The translations under genes were made by a program, and so were the position numbers. Source: CADEDV01 sp048498035 (GTDB lineage Bacteria; Bacteroidota; Bacteroidia; Chitinophagales; Chitinophagaceae). Taken from it: a stretch of DNA of 64,000 nt. The notes beneath the pieces were generated by a model, which did not search any database, was not told the origin of the DNA, and saw only the letters and a program-made list of their open reading frames with translations. Where the stretch lies: the NCBI GenBank assembly GCA_048498035.1, contig JBEHYT010000022.1, forward strand, positions 1 through 64,000, given 5' to 3'. Positions 42,838 to 50,764 of this stretch are shown here, piece after piece. Numbering within the stretch: position 1 is the first letter of the stretch; each line of letters opens with the position of its first letter.

Positions 42838-44202
42838 TTATTCAGCAAAAAACTTGTGAAAATAGGGGATCGTTTCAATTCCTTTGTAATAGTTCTCCAG
42901 ATTGTATTTTTCATTGGGACTGTGCAGGTTGTCATTATCCAGTCCAAATCCCATGAACACGATTTTGATACCGAGTTCTTTTTCCAGGATGGAACAGATA
43001 GGAATGCTGCCACCGCCACGCACCGGTATTGGTGTTTTACCGAATGTAGTTTCAAGCGCCTTTGAAGCAGCCTGATAGCCTTTGCTGTCGATCGGCGTCA
43101 TATAGGGCTCCCCGCCATGGTGCAGCGCCGCTTTTACGGTTACAGACGATGGCGCAATAGATTTAAAATAATTCAGCAACAGTTCAGTGATCTTTTCAGA
43201 AGATTGATTGGGCACCAGCCTTGCAGAAATTTTAGCCGTTGCCTTGGACGGTAAAACCGTTTTCGCACCCTCACCGGTATAACCGCCCCAGATACCGTTG
43301 ATCTCCAGGGTTGGACGGATGCCTGTTCTTTCGTAGGTGGTATAGCCTTTTTCTCCCCACAATTCTTTTATACCCAGTTCGTCTTTGTATTCCTTTTCGT
43401 CAAAAGGTGCTTTGTTGATCAGGGCGCGTTCTTCATCGCTGGCTACTACTACATCATCATAAAAGCCCGGAATGGTGATATGATTATTCTCATCATGACA
43501 GCTTGCGATCATCTGTGCCAGGATGGTGATGGGGTTGGCTACGGCGCCACCATAGGTACCACTGTGCAGGTCGCGGTTGGCACCGGTCACTTCCACTTCT
43601 ATGTAGCTAAGTCCGCGCACACCGGTATCCAGCGACGGATTTTCCATACTTAACAATGAACTATCGCTGATCAGGATCACATCGGCCTTCAACAGGTCTT
43701 TATGTGCCGCCACGAATTTTCCCAGGTTAGGGGATCCTACTTCTTCCTCACCTTCAATCAGGAACTTGATGTTGGTGGTCATCGTATTGGTCTTCACCAG
43801 TGTTTCCAATGCCTTTACATGCATGTAAAACTGGCCTTTATCATCTGCTGATCCGCGGGCAAATACTTTTCCGTCTTTAATTACAGGCTCAAAAGGGCCG
43901 CTATGCCACAGTTCCAGCGGTTCTGCCGGCTGCACGTCGTAGTGTCCATACACCAATACTGTAGGCCGTGCGGGGTCGATGATTTTTTCACCATAAACCA
44001 CGGGATGTCCATCGGTTGCCATTACTTCAGCTTTATCACAACCTGAAGCAAGCAGGCTTTTTTTCACTGCATCGGCGCAGCGGAGCATATCCTGCTTATG
44101 TTCTGTTTTGGCACTTACAGAAGGAATGCGTAAAAGATCCAGCATTTCATCTAAAAAACGGTCCTTGTTTTTTTCCTGGTATTCTTTCCAAACTTGTGAC
44201 AT
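42838..44202 (-). CDS. M20-family dipeptidase
   Basis: A 454-residue di-zinc exopeptidase of the CNDP/PepV-like M20 group. It shows VYGHYDVQPAEP (His ligand and Asp), FARGSADDKGQFYMH (bridging Asp), LIEGEEEVGSPN (catalytic and ligand Glu), SDSSLL (Asp) and FGLDNDNLHSPNEKY (His ligand near the C-terminus). There is no signal peptide, so it should be cytosolic and degrade imported or intracellular dipeptides. TATCTTCG at 44230-44223 is a possible -7 box 20 bases upstream. Confidence 0.93.
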   Translation of the reverse strand: MSQVWKEYQEKNKDRFLDEMLDLLRIPSVSAKTEHKQDMLRCADAVKKSLLASGCDKAEVMATDGHPVVYGEKIIDPARPTVLVYGHYDVQPAEPLELWHSGPFEPVIKDGKVFARGSADDKGQFYMHVKALETLVKTNTMTTNIKFLIEGEEEVGSPNLGKFVAAHKDLLKADVILISDSSLLSMENPSLDTGVRGLSYIEVEVTGANRDLHSGTYGGAVANPITILAQMIASCHDENNHITIPGFYDDVVVASDEERALINKAPFDEKEYKDELGIKELWGEKGYTTYERTGIRPTLEINGIWGGYTGEGAKTVLPSKATAKISARLVPNQSSEKITELLLNYFKSIAPSSVTVKAALHHGGEPYMTPIDSKGYQAASKALETTFGKTPIPVRGGGSIPICSILEKELGIKIVFMGFGLDNDNLHSPNEKYNLENYYKGIETIPYFHKFFAE

Positions 44203-44279
44203 ACGATACTGTTTTAGAGTAGCGAAGATACGCGGTTTGAGCTGTTTCCGGGTTCAAAAAAGCACCCCGACGTGCATTC

Positions 44280-45449
44280 TCAGGACTCGTCAGTATTGGG
44301 TTGCTGTACGTTCACGGCCTTGGTAACAAGTTTGTTTCCAAAGCGCTCCTTGATGTCGTCAACGGCCTTATAAAGATTGAGTTTCTCCACGTTATTATCA
44401 AACAGGCTCATCTGTATGGTTATTGGCACAAACTGGCTAAACCGAACGCCCAGCAGTCGCACCGGTCTGCCGGCCTGGTAACTTTTATTAAACAGGTCTT
44501 TCACCTTTGCAATCAGCACATCATCCAGTGCCGTATAATCGATGCTTTCCTGGCGGGAGGTAGTTTCAAAATTGGAATAGCGGATTTTGACGGTGATACA
44601 ACCTGCAAGCTTTTCATCCTCCCGTAATGCCTGCGCCGTTTTTTCAGTAAGACGAACGAGTTCTTTATGCAAAAAGCCAGTGTCAGTATAATCTGTGTCG
44701 AATGTATTTTCGTGGCTGATACTTTTTTGTTCCCAATCGGTTTCGATTTCCGCATTCCCAATTCCATGGGCTTTTTGCCACAATGCTTCACCCCATTTAC
44801 CGGCGTAGCGCTCCATTAATTCAACCGGTGTTTTGGCAATTTGTTCAATAGTATAAATGCCAAAGCTTTTGAGTTGGGCTTCTGTTTGTTTGCCTACACC
44901 GTTGATCTTCTCAATAGGAAGAGGCCATAAAAATTCTTTTTCTTTTCCATGCGGTATTTCAAGGAAGCCATTGGGTTTGGCTTCATTGGTGGCCATTTTA
45001 GCAATAAATTTTGCAGAGGCCAGTCCGCAGGAAATTGGAAGCCCGGTTTCTTTTGTAATTAATTGACGCAATTCACGCGCATATTTACTTACGCCGAAAA
45101 ATTTATCCATTCCGGTGAGATCGATATAAAATTCGTCGATAGAAGCTTTCTCAAAAAGGGGCACTTTGCTTGCGATGATCTCGGTAACCCAGCGGGAATA
45201 CCGGCTGTAATCGGCACGGCTGCTGGAGGTAATCACTGCGTGTGGACAGAGTTGCATCGCTTTTTTCATCGGCATAGCCGAGTGAATTCCAAATTTGCGC
45301 GCTTCGTAACTGCAAGCGGCAACCACACCGCGTTCATATCCTCCCACTAAAACCGGCTTCCCTTTTAAGGAAGGGTTGTTGAGGATTTCAACCGACACAA
45401 AAAAGGAGTCGAGGTCGAAGTGCGCAATATTTTTTTTAGAGACTTCCAC
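44280..45449 (-). CDS. dinB: DNA polymerase IV (Y family)
   Basis: The translesion polymerase has 389 residues: catalytic HFDLDSFFVSVE (metal Asp pair), KASIDEFYIDLTG (third acidic site SIDE), HhH region WPLPIEKINGVGKQTEAQLK and a little-finger domain (about 240-340). A C-terminal QMSLFDN motif (about 350) fits the beta-clamp binding consensus. The start is GTG (45449), preceded closely by TAACTTTG (45463-45456), a -7-like box. I see no LexA-type site near it. Confidence 0.94.
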   Translation of the reverse strand: MEVSKKNIAHFDLDSFFVSVEILNNPSLKGKPVLVGGYERGVVAACSYEARKFGIHSAMPMKKAMQLCPHAVITSSSRADYSRYSRWVTEIIASKVPLFEKASIDEFYIDLTGMDKFFGVSKYARELRQLITKETGLPISCGLASAKFIAKMATNEAKPNGFLEIPHGKEKEFLWPLPIEKINGVGKQTEAQLKSFGIYTIEQIAKTPVELMERYAGKWGEALWQKAHGIGNAEIETDWEQKSISHENTFDTDYTDTGFLHKELVRLTEKTAQALREDEKLAGCITVKIRYSNFETTSRQESIDYTALDDVLIAKVKDLFNKSYQAGRPVRLLGVRFSQFVPITIQMSLFDNNVEKLNLYKAVDDIKERFGNKLVTKAVNVQQPNTDES

Positions 45450-45599
45450 AAACTACAAAGTTACCATTTTTTGAAGGGCTGGATAGATTGTGGTGACAGT
45501 CAATCAATTGGATGTGAAGAAGCAGTCGTCACTATTGTCCGGGAAAATTTTCACACTGGCACATTATTCTAAATAACGGTTAATGTATCAAAAATTGAA

Positions 45600-45641
45600 A
45601 TCGCGTCCTCGATACTAGTAGTCGTCGAATGGTATCGCGAT
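45600..45641 (-). terminator. Hairpin after rimM, possible terminator
   Basis: ATCGCG...CGCGAT with an inner ATAC/GTAT arm and a bulge forms an imperfect hairpin that starts at the rimM stop. On the minus strand it is followed by TTTCAATTTTTG. Confidence 0.35.
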
Positions 45642-46159
45642 CACGCCAAATAAATATCCAGCAGTCCCTCCGGTAATTGAACAAGCACCTGCTTTTTTTT
45701 GTGATCGATCTTCTCGACAAATTCTTCGTGAAGAGGTATTAAGACTTCTTTGCCCTGTATATCCAGCCGGCAGATAAGTTGCTGCGGCTGCTCAATCACT
45801 TCCAGTATTTCTCCCAGCGCCTGGCCGTTATCCAGGATCGTATAGCCCAGCAGGGCGATGGGGGAGGATTGCGAAGAATATTTTTTAAACTCGGCCTCTG
45901 TGAGCCAAACGGGTCTTGGTACCAGCTTCATGGCTGCTTCACGGGTGATGATGTCTTCAAGTTGAATATAGAGTTCGGTTTCTGATTTAATACGTGCGTT
46001 TTTTATAAACCAGGGAATAAAAGAACCTTTCCTGTCCTCTATAAAAAAAGCCTGCAATCCTTTGAGTGATGTTTTTTTCCCGAGCTCATGCTGCAGGATC
46101 AATTCTCCCGAAACGCCATGGGCGGCCACCAGTTTTCCAATTTTGAGGTAAGAAGACAT
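45641..46159 (-). CDS. rimM: Ribosome maturation factor RimM
   Basis: RimM helps mature the 30S 3' domain and binds S19. The ATG at 46159 gives 172 residues starting MSSYLKIGKLVAAHGVSGEL, the conserved RimM start. The frame opens at 46315, but the extra 52 residues translate the rpsP-rimM spacer. N-terminal beta-barrel (about 1-95) and C-terminal PRC-barrel (about 100-172, with LLGYTILDNGQALGEI and VLIPLHEEFVEKID) are both present. It is downstream of rpsP as in most bacteria. Confidence 0.93.
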   Translation of the reverse strand: MSSYLKIGKLVAAHGVSGELILQHELGKKTSLKGLQAFFIEDRKGSFIPWFIKNARIKSETELYIQLEDIITREAAMKLVPRPVWLTEAEFKKYSSQSSPIALLGYTILDNGQALGEILEVIEQPQQLICRLDIQGKEVLIPLHEEFVEKIDHKKKQVLVQLPEGLLDIYLA

Positions 46160-46197
46160 AGCTGCGAAAATAGGATATTGCGCGAAGGCGGGCACAC

Positions 46198-46229
46198 AAA
46201 AAGAAAAGCCATTCACTGGGTGAATGGCT
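46198..46229 (-). terminator. Terminator or attenuator between rpsP and rimM
   Basis: A perfect 9-bp stem (46221-46229 with 46207-46215, AGCCATTCA/TGAATGGCT) is followed on the minus strand by TTTCTTTTTG. rimM expression from the rpsP promoter would need read-through. Confidence 0.75.
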
Positions 46230-46256
46230 CTCTGAGAACTTTCAGGATTGGATATT

Positions 46257-46700
46257 TTATCCTTCCGAACCGCTGTCCTCGGTTTTACGCTCCGGACGAC
46301 GGCCAACCGGTGCACGGCGGGCGCGTTTTGCGCGGTATGCTTCTTCCTGGCGTTTTTTCACCTGCGCATCGTGCTCAGCACTCCACTTGGTGAATTTTTC
46401 CATTGCAGTTGCTTCATCAAACAGACCCAGGCCAACACCACGCAGGAGGTGTTTCAAATACAATACACCTTTAAAGCTGAGGATTCGGCGAACAGTGTCA
46501 GTAGGTGTAGCACCTTTGTTCAACCACTCCAATGCTTTCTGGCGGTCCAACTGGATAGTTGCCGGAACAGTCAGGGGATTGTAAGTACCTAATTTCTGGA
46601 TGAATTTCCCATCGCGAGGTGCGCGGGCGTCAGCAACGACGATGAAATAGAAGGGTCTCTTCTTGGACCCGTGTCTCTGAAGACGGATTTTGGCTGCCAT
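46257..46700 (-). CDS. rpsP: 30S ribosomal protein S16
   Basis: S16 stabilises the 5' domain of 16S rRNA during 30S assembly. From the ATG at 46700 the protein has 147 residues: the conserved core (about 1-85) with MAAKIRLQRHGSKKRPFY, VVADARAPRDGKFIQKLGTYNP and PTDTVRRIL, then a charged C-terminal extension of about 60 residues (QVKKRQEEAYRAKRARRAP) common in Bacteroidota. The frame extends to 46730 but the added residues lie in the leader, which carries a perfect CCGGTT-GA-AACCGG palindrome at 46742-46755. Confidence 0.96.
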   Translation of the reverse strand: MAAKIRLQRHGSKKRPFYFIVVADARAPRDGKFIQKLGTYNPLTVPATIQLDRQKALEWLNKGATPTDTVRRILSFKGVLYLKHLLRGVGLGLFDEATAMEKFTKWSAEHDAQVKKRQEEAYRAKRARRAPVGRRPERKTEDSGSEG

Positions 46701-46730
46701 TTTAAATAGACATTTAACGGCGTTAAACAA

Positions 46731-47130
46731 TAATTGTTAGTCCGGTTGAAACCGGGGAACGAAGATAAGGGAAAATAGTAAAAATGACACGTTATCAGCA
46801 AGAGATAACCTGAAAGAAGCGGTGTGAAAATGTAAAAATCCGGAAATACTGAAATCCAGGCCAATTATTGTCGGCAAACGCTGAAATTGACCTGTAAGTG
46901 GCTGATTATTAATCTTTTTTAAAACTGTGCGATTCGGCAATGGCTAATTTGACACAACTAATCATAATTTTCACAGTAGCACATTCATCCCATTTCCACA
47001 TTTGTACTCCCATTTCCGCATTTGCATTTCATCATCGAATCATCGAATCGCCGAATTGATAAATTAGTCGGCACATTTCGATTTCATCATCGAATCAGCG
47101 AATTGCCGAATTAATGAATTAATCTCCACC
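46731..47130. repeat. Gene-free 400-bp region with dispersed and direct repeats
   Basis: Between rpsP and ffh I see no gene. Near rpsP are a palindrome (46742-46755) and TATCTTCG (minus, 46767-46760), a possible -7 box. Bases 46992-47015 are the exact reverse complement of 8733-8756. Further on, a 17-mer (ATTTCATCATCGAATCA) occurs at 47026-47042 and 47081-47097, within a longer degenerate repeat of CGAATC/GCCGAATT units running to about 47120, just past the ffh stop side. Confidence 0.75.
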
Positions 47131-48453
47131 TTATTTCTTCAATCCCATCATCTTTCCAAACATGCCCATTTTGTTCATGTTTTTCATCATGGCGCGCATT
47201 TGGTCAAACTGTTTCATGAAATTATTGACCTCTGTAATATCGCGGCCGGCACCTTTGGCAATGCGTTTGCGGCGGTTGCCGTCAATCAGGTCCGGATCAG
47301 CCCGTTCTGCAGGGGTCATGGAATTGATCATCGCTTCAATGCCCTTGAAAGATTCATCATTGATGTCCAGGTCCTTCAATTTATTGCCCGCCCCGGGAAT
47401 CATTCCCAGCAGGTCTTTCATATTGCCCATTTTGCGAATCTGCTCCAACTGGGTCTTGAAGTCGGCAAAGTCAAATTTATTTTTCCGGAGTTTTCCTTCC
47501 AGCTTTTTAGCCTCCGCTGCATCAAATTGTTCCTGCGCTTTTTCTACCAGCGAGGTAATATCACCCATGCCGAGAATACGCTGTGCCATCCGGTCGGGAT
47601 AAAACACATCCAGCGTTTCCATTTTTTCGCCACTGCTTACAAACTTGATCGGTTTGTCTACCGTGTATTTGATGGAAAGAGCGGCACCACCCCGTGTATC
47701 GCCATCCAGTTTAGTAAGTACCACACCGGTAAAATCCAGCCGGTCGTTAAAAGCCTTCGCCGTATTCACGGCGTCCTGGCCGGTCATGGAGTCAACCACA
47801 AAAAGGATCTCCTGCGGCTGAACGGCATTGCGGATATTCGCTACTTCTGTCATCATGGCTTCATCAATCGCCAGTCGGCCCGCAGTATCGATGATCACTA
47901 CGTTTTTATTCTTGCTGCGCGCTTCTTTTACTGCATTTTCAGCAATGGAAACGGCATTTTTATTCTCAGGTTCCAGGTGTACATCCACGCCCACCTGCTC
48001 ACCCAATACGCGTAGTTGTTCCATCGCTGCAGGGCGATAAATGTCAGCCGCTACCAGCATCGGTGAAAGCCCCTTCTTCGTTTTCAGGAAATTGGCGAGC
48101 TTGCCACTGAAAGTAGTTTTACCACTACCCTGTAAGCCCGCTATCAGGATCACTGCCGGGTTCCCTTTGGCATTAAAAGCGGCTTCCACGCCACCCATCA
48201 GGTCCGCCAGTTCATCCTTCACAATTTTCGTCATCAACTGGCCTGGAGAAATGGCGTTGATCACTTTTTCACCCATAGCCTTGTCTTTTACCTTGTCGGT
48301 AAATTCCTTGGCGATCTTATAGTTCACATCCGCATCCACAAGGGCACGGCGGATTTCTTTTACGGTAGTGGCGATGTTCAGTTCGGTAATCCTCGACTGT
48401 CCTTTCAGGTTTTTAAAGGCGCTTTCCAGTTTCTCTTGCAAACTATTGAACAT
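47131..48453 (-). CDS. ffh: Signal recognition particle protein Ffh
   Basis: Ffh with 4.5S RNA directs signal-bearing nascent chains to FtsY. The 440-residue protein has the N domain, the G domain with P-loop GLQGSGKTTFSGKLA, VAADIYRPAAMEQL, DTAGRLAIDEAMM and TKLDGDTRGGAAL, and a Met-rich M domain. The M domain has GMIPGAG, MTPAERADPDLIDGNRRKRIAKGAGRDITEVN (RNA-binding helix, shown across its length) and a Met/Lys-rich tail. It lies downstream of rpoD, separated by a strong hairpin. Confidence 0.96.
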   Translation of the reverse strand: MFNSLQEKLESAFKNLKGQSRITELNIATTVKEIRRALVDADVNYKIAKEFTDKVKDKAMGEKVINAISPGQLMTKIVKDELADLMGGVEAAFNAKGNPAVILIAGLQGSGKTTFSGKLANFLKTKKGLSPMLVAADIYRPAAMEQLRVLGEQVGVDVHLEPENKNAVSIAENAVKEARSKNKNVVIIDTAGRLAIDEAMMTEVANIRNAVQPQEILFVVDSMTGQDAVNTAKAFNDRLDFTGVVLTKLDGDTRGGAALSIKYTVDKPIKFVSSGEKMETLDVFYPDRMAQRILGMGDITSLVEKAQEQFDAAEAKKLEGKLRKNKFDFADFKTQLEQIRKMGNMKDLLGMIPGAGNKLKDLDINDESFKGIEAMINSMTPAERADPDLIDGNRRKRIAKGAGRDITEVNNFMKQFDQMRAMMKNMNKMGMFGKMMGLKK

Positions 48454-48492
48454 ACTATCAGTTTTTAGCCGGCGGAGCCGGTAGGGTGAAAT

Positions 48493-48522
48493 AAAAAGTG
48501 AACATCAGGATGTTCACTTTTT
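48493..48522 (-). terminator. Strong bidirectional hairpin between rpoD and ffh
   Basis: A perfect 13-bp stem (48493-48505 with 48510-48522, AAAAAGTGAACAT/ATGTTCACTTTTT) with a four-base loop has A and T tails in both directions. It probably ends rpoD transcripts. A TATCTTTG box (minus, 48539-48532) lies just upstream of it, so ffh transcripts from that box would carry the hairpin at their 5' end. Confidence 0.85.
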
Positions 48523-48582
48523 AAAGAATTGCAAAGATAATGCAGAAGTGTAAAGTTGAGTTACGGTTCTTACAATTTTAGG

Positions 48583-49452
48583 TTAGGCGCCCAGGTAGGT
48601 GCGCAGTAATTTCGTTCTGTTACTGGTTTTCAGTTTGGTAATGGCCTTGTCCTTGATTTGGCGAACGCGTTCCCGGGTAAGGTTAAACTTCTCACCAATA
48701 TCTTCCAGGCTCATGGGATGGTCTACACCAATCCCGAAAAAGAAGCAAATCACTTCTTTCTGGCGCTCAGTAAGCGTCTTCAGGCTGCGGTCTATTTCGG
48801 TTTTGAGCGACTGGTTATGATCAAGTTCGGCATCTGTTTTCTCCGCGTTGGGATTTTCCAGCACGTCCAGCAGCGTATTGTCTTCGCCTTCGGAAAGGGG
48901 CGTGTCCATACTCACGTGCCGGGCATTGATTCCCAGGGTGGCAGAAACCTCTTCCAGGTCCATTTGCAGCATTTCTGCCAGCTCTTCGGCTGAGGGCTCC
49001 CGTTCAAACTGCTGTTCCAGGGTGGAAAACGCCTTTTGGATCCTGTTCGTAAGCCCCACTTTATTCAGCGGCAGCCTTACAATACGGGATTGCTCAGCCA
49101 GGGCCTGCAGGATGCTCTGGCGAATCCACCAGACGGCGTAGGATATAAATTTGAATCCGCGCGTTTCGTCAAAACGCTGTGCGGCCTTGATAAGCCCCAG
49201 GTTGCCCTCATTGATCAGGTCTGGCAGGGATAAACCCTGGTTTTGGTACTGTTTTGCAACAGATACGACAAAACGAAGGTTGGCCTTGGTAAGGCGATCC
49301 AGCGACTTTTGGCAGCCCTGTTTGATCTGGGTGGCCAGGCGCACTTCTTCTTCGGGAGAAATGAGTTCTACCTTCCCTATTTCCTGAAGGTATTTCTCTA
49401 AGCTCTGAGATTCACGGTTCGTGATCGACTTCGTGATCTTTAATTGTCTCAT
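48583..49452 (-). CDS. rpoD: Primary sigma factor RpoD/SigA (Bacteroidota type)
   Basis: The 289-residue sigma-70 is short because it lacks region 1.1, as is usual in Bacteroidota. Region 1.2 includes SLEKYLQEIGKVELISPEEE. Region 2 has NLRFVVSVAKQYQNQGLSLPDLINEGNLGL split over helices and FKFISYAVWWIRQSI. Region 3 has REPSAEELAEML, and region 4.2 has SLEDIGEKFNLTRERVRQIKDKA. It recognises the TTTG/TAnnTTTG promoters seen in this window. I start at the second Met (49452, MRQLKITKSITNRES), the family start; the ATG at 49458 adds two residues. Confidence 0.95.
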   Translation of the reverse strand: MRQLKITKSITNRESQSLEKYLQEIGKVELISPEEEVRLATQIKQGCQKSLDRLTKANLRFVVSVAKQYQNQGLSLPDLINEGNLGLIKAAQRFDETRGFKFISYAVWWIRQSILQALAEQSRIVRLPLNKVGLTNRIQKAFSTLEQQFEREPSAEELAEMLQMDLEEVSATLGINARHVSMDTPLSEGEDNTLLDVLENPNAEKTDAELDHNQSLKTEIDRSLKTLTERQKEVICFFFGIGVDHPMSLEDIGEKFNLTRERVRQIKDKAITKLKTSNRTKLLRTYLGA

Positions 49453-49704
49453 GCTCATAGGTATGGTTTTAAGAATGGTGTATTTAAAGGGTTAAGAATT
49501 GATGGCTTTGCTAGCTTACGACTCTAAAAATACCCACCACGGCGGCTTTTCCAAGTTCAGAAATCATTGAACTTCAAAGCAATTTAACTAAAACTATAAT
49601 ATATACCAAAAAAATCTTAGGTTATTCTTAACGATTAGGCCGTCGTTTTATTTTACGACCGGGTTAAGGGTTGGTAAAGGCTGAAAAATAAACGATAAAA
49701 TATT

Positions 49705-49733
49705 TTGACGGGTTGATTATTTTTTTATTATTG
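49705..49733 (+). promoter_or_regulatory. Promoter of the START-like protein gene
   Basis: TTGAC at 49705-49709, an 18-base spacer after the TTG, then TATTATTG (49726-49733, one mismatch to TAnnTTTG) gives a start near 49739, about 26 bases before the ATG. The remainder of the 306-base spacer from rpoD (49459-49764) is AT-rich and shows no gene or strong repeat. Confidence 0.6.
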
Positions 49734-49764
49734 CACAGTTCGCTAAAGATTTTAACAAGAGACG

Positions 49765-50142
49765 ATGAGCAGACAATTATATACGTTAGAGTTTCCGGTT
49801 CGGTGTTCTCCCTCTATTCTTTATGAGTTTCTTTCCACTCCCGCAGGTTTAGGTGAATGGTTTGCAGATAAAGTTGATGAACGAGACGGCATTTTTTATT
49901 TTGGCTGGAACGGCTCTTTTGACAAGGCCGACCTGTTGGAACATGAACAGGATAAATTTGTTCGTTTTCGCTGGCAATCTTCCCGCCAGGAGGAATATTT
50001 CGAATTTCGTATCGAAAAATCAGAGATTACCAATCAAACCATTTTGGTGATCAAGGATTTTGCAGAGAAGAAAGACATCAAGGACCAGTCCCTTTTATGG
50101 GACCACCAGGTGAAGGACCTTTTTCACCGTTTGGGTAACTGA
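49765..50142 (+). CDS. START-like (SRPBCC-fold) domain protein
   Basis: A 125-residue Bacteroidota protein with a single START/SRPBCC-type fold: beta-rich start RQLYTLEFPVRCSPSILYEFL, then TPAGLGEWFADKVDERD, a feature shared with AHSA1-like domains, and WDHQVKDLFHRLGN at the end. It is probably a small-ligand or partner-binding cytoplasmic protein; the function is unknown. Its 3' end overlaps the convergent downstream gene by 19 bases. Confidence 0.82.
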   Translation: MSRQLYTLEFPVRCSPSILYEFLSTPAGLGEWFADKVDERDGIFYFGWNGSFDKADLLEHEQDKFVRFRWQSSRQEEYFEFRIEKSEITNQTILVIKDFAEKKDIKDQSLLWDHQVKDLFHRLGN

Positions 50143-50753
50143 TCCTCCTGCAAAATTCCAAGTAACACCCGGTAACTGTCTGCCATGAAACCGGGAGCAG
50201 ATTCCCATTGCGCAACCGGTAACCTGCAGGCCAGTTTGATGAATTGTTTTTCCGCCAGGCTGGCTGCCCAGCCCTCCTGCGAAAAACCGGCTGCCGGCCG
50301 GTAATTTGTTGGTTCAAAATGATGCTCCCACTCATCCTTACCAACACCTGCATAAAGATTCGCCGCTATCGCCCTATTCCGTGCGCCGGTTAATGCATGC
50401 AGATGCATTGCTGCGGAACGCCCGCCCAGGTGCAACGTGACACTGAAAAAATGCCCCCACCAGAATAGGGTTCGTATCGCAAAAACATCTTCCCTGGTAA
50501 AAAGACGAGGATAGTCGAGCACGAGGTAAGGCAAACCCTGGTAATTTTCACCGCGTGACAGTTTTGGTGGTTTATCCAATGCAGCAATTGGTAACAGGTG
50601 ATGGTGCCCGGATACGATTGCTTCCACCTCCTGTTGCATGCCAATGAGCAGTTGCCCTGTTTTTTGCAGGATGGCGTTCTTTGTTAAAATCCAATCCTTG
50701 TTGCAGAGCAATTCCCGCTCCGTTGCCGAAAGTCTTATTTTTGCCGGGCTCAT
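50124..50753 (-). CDS. Conserved Bacteroidota protein of unknown function
   Basis: A 209-residue soluble protein I cannot assign to a characterised family. It begins MSPAKIRLSATERELLCNKDWILTKN and has an ISGHHHLLPI-like VSGHHHLLPIAALD region. A Trp/Phe-rich centre (TLFWWGHFFSVTLHLGG) and an acidic EHHFEPTNY segment follow. The His cluster and EHH could bind metal, but no known motif is matched. TATCTTTA lies three bases before its ATG, so the mRNA may have almost no leader. It is divergent from the LptF/G gene by 11 bases. Confidence 0.68.
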   Translation of the reverse strand: MSPAKIRLSATERELLCNKDWILTKNAILQKTGQLLIGMQQEVEAIVSGHHHLLPIAALDKPPKLSRGENYQGLPYLVLDYPRLFTREDVFAIRTLFWWGHFFSVTLHLGGRSAAMHLHALTGARNRAIAANLYAGVGKDEWEHHFEPTNYRPAAGFSQEGWAASLAEKQFIKLACRLPVAQWESAPGFMADSYRVLLGILQEDQLPKR

Positions 50754-50764
50754 AACTAAAGATA

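Noticed and set aside
45450..45640. The 191-bp gap between rimM and dinB, examined for a tRNA or small RNA because of its hairpin.
   Set aside because: No cloverleaf, no conserved tRNA arms and no promoter pair; the hairpin fits a weak terminator of rimM.
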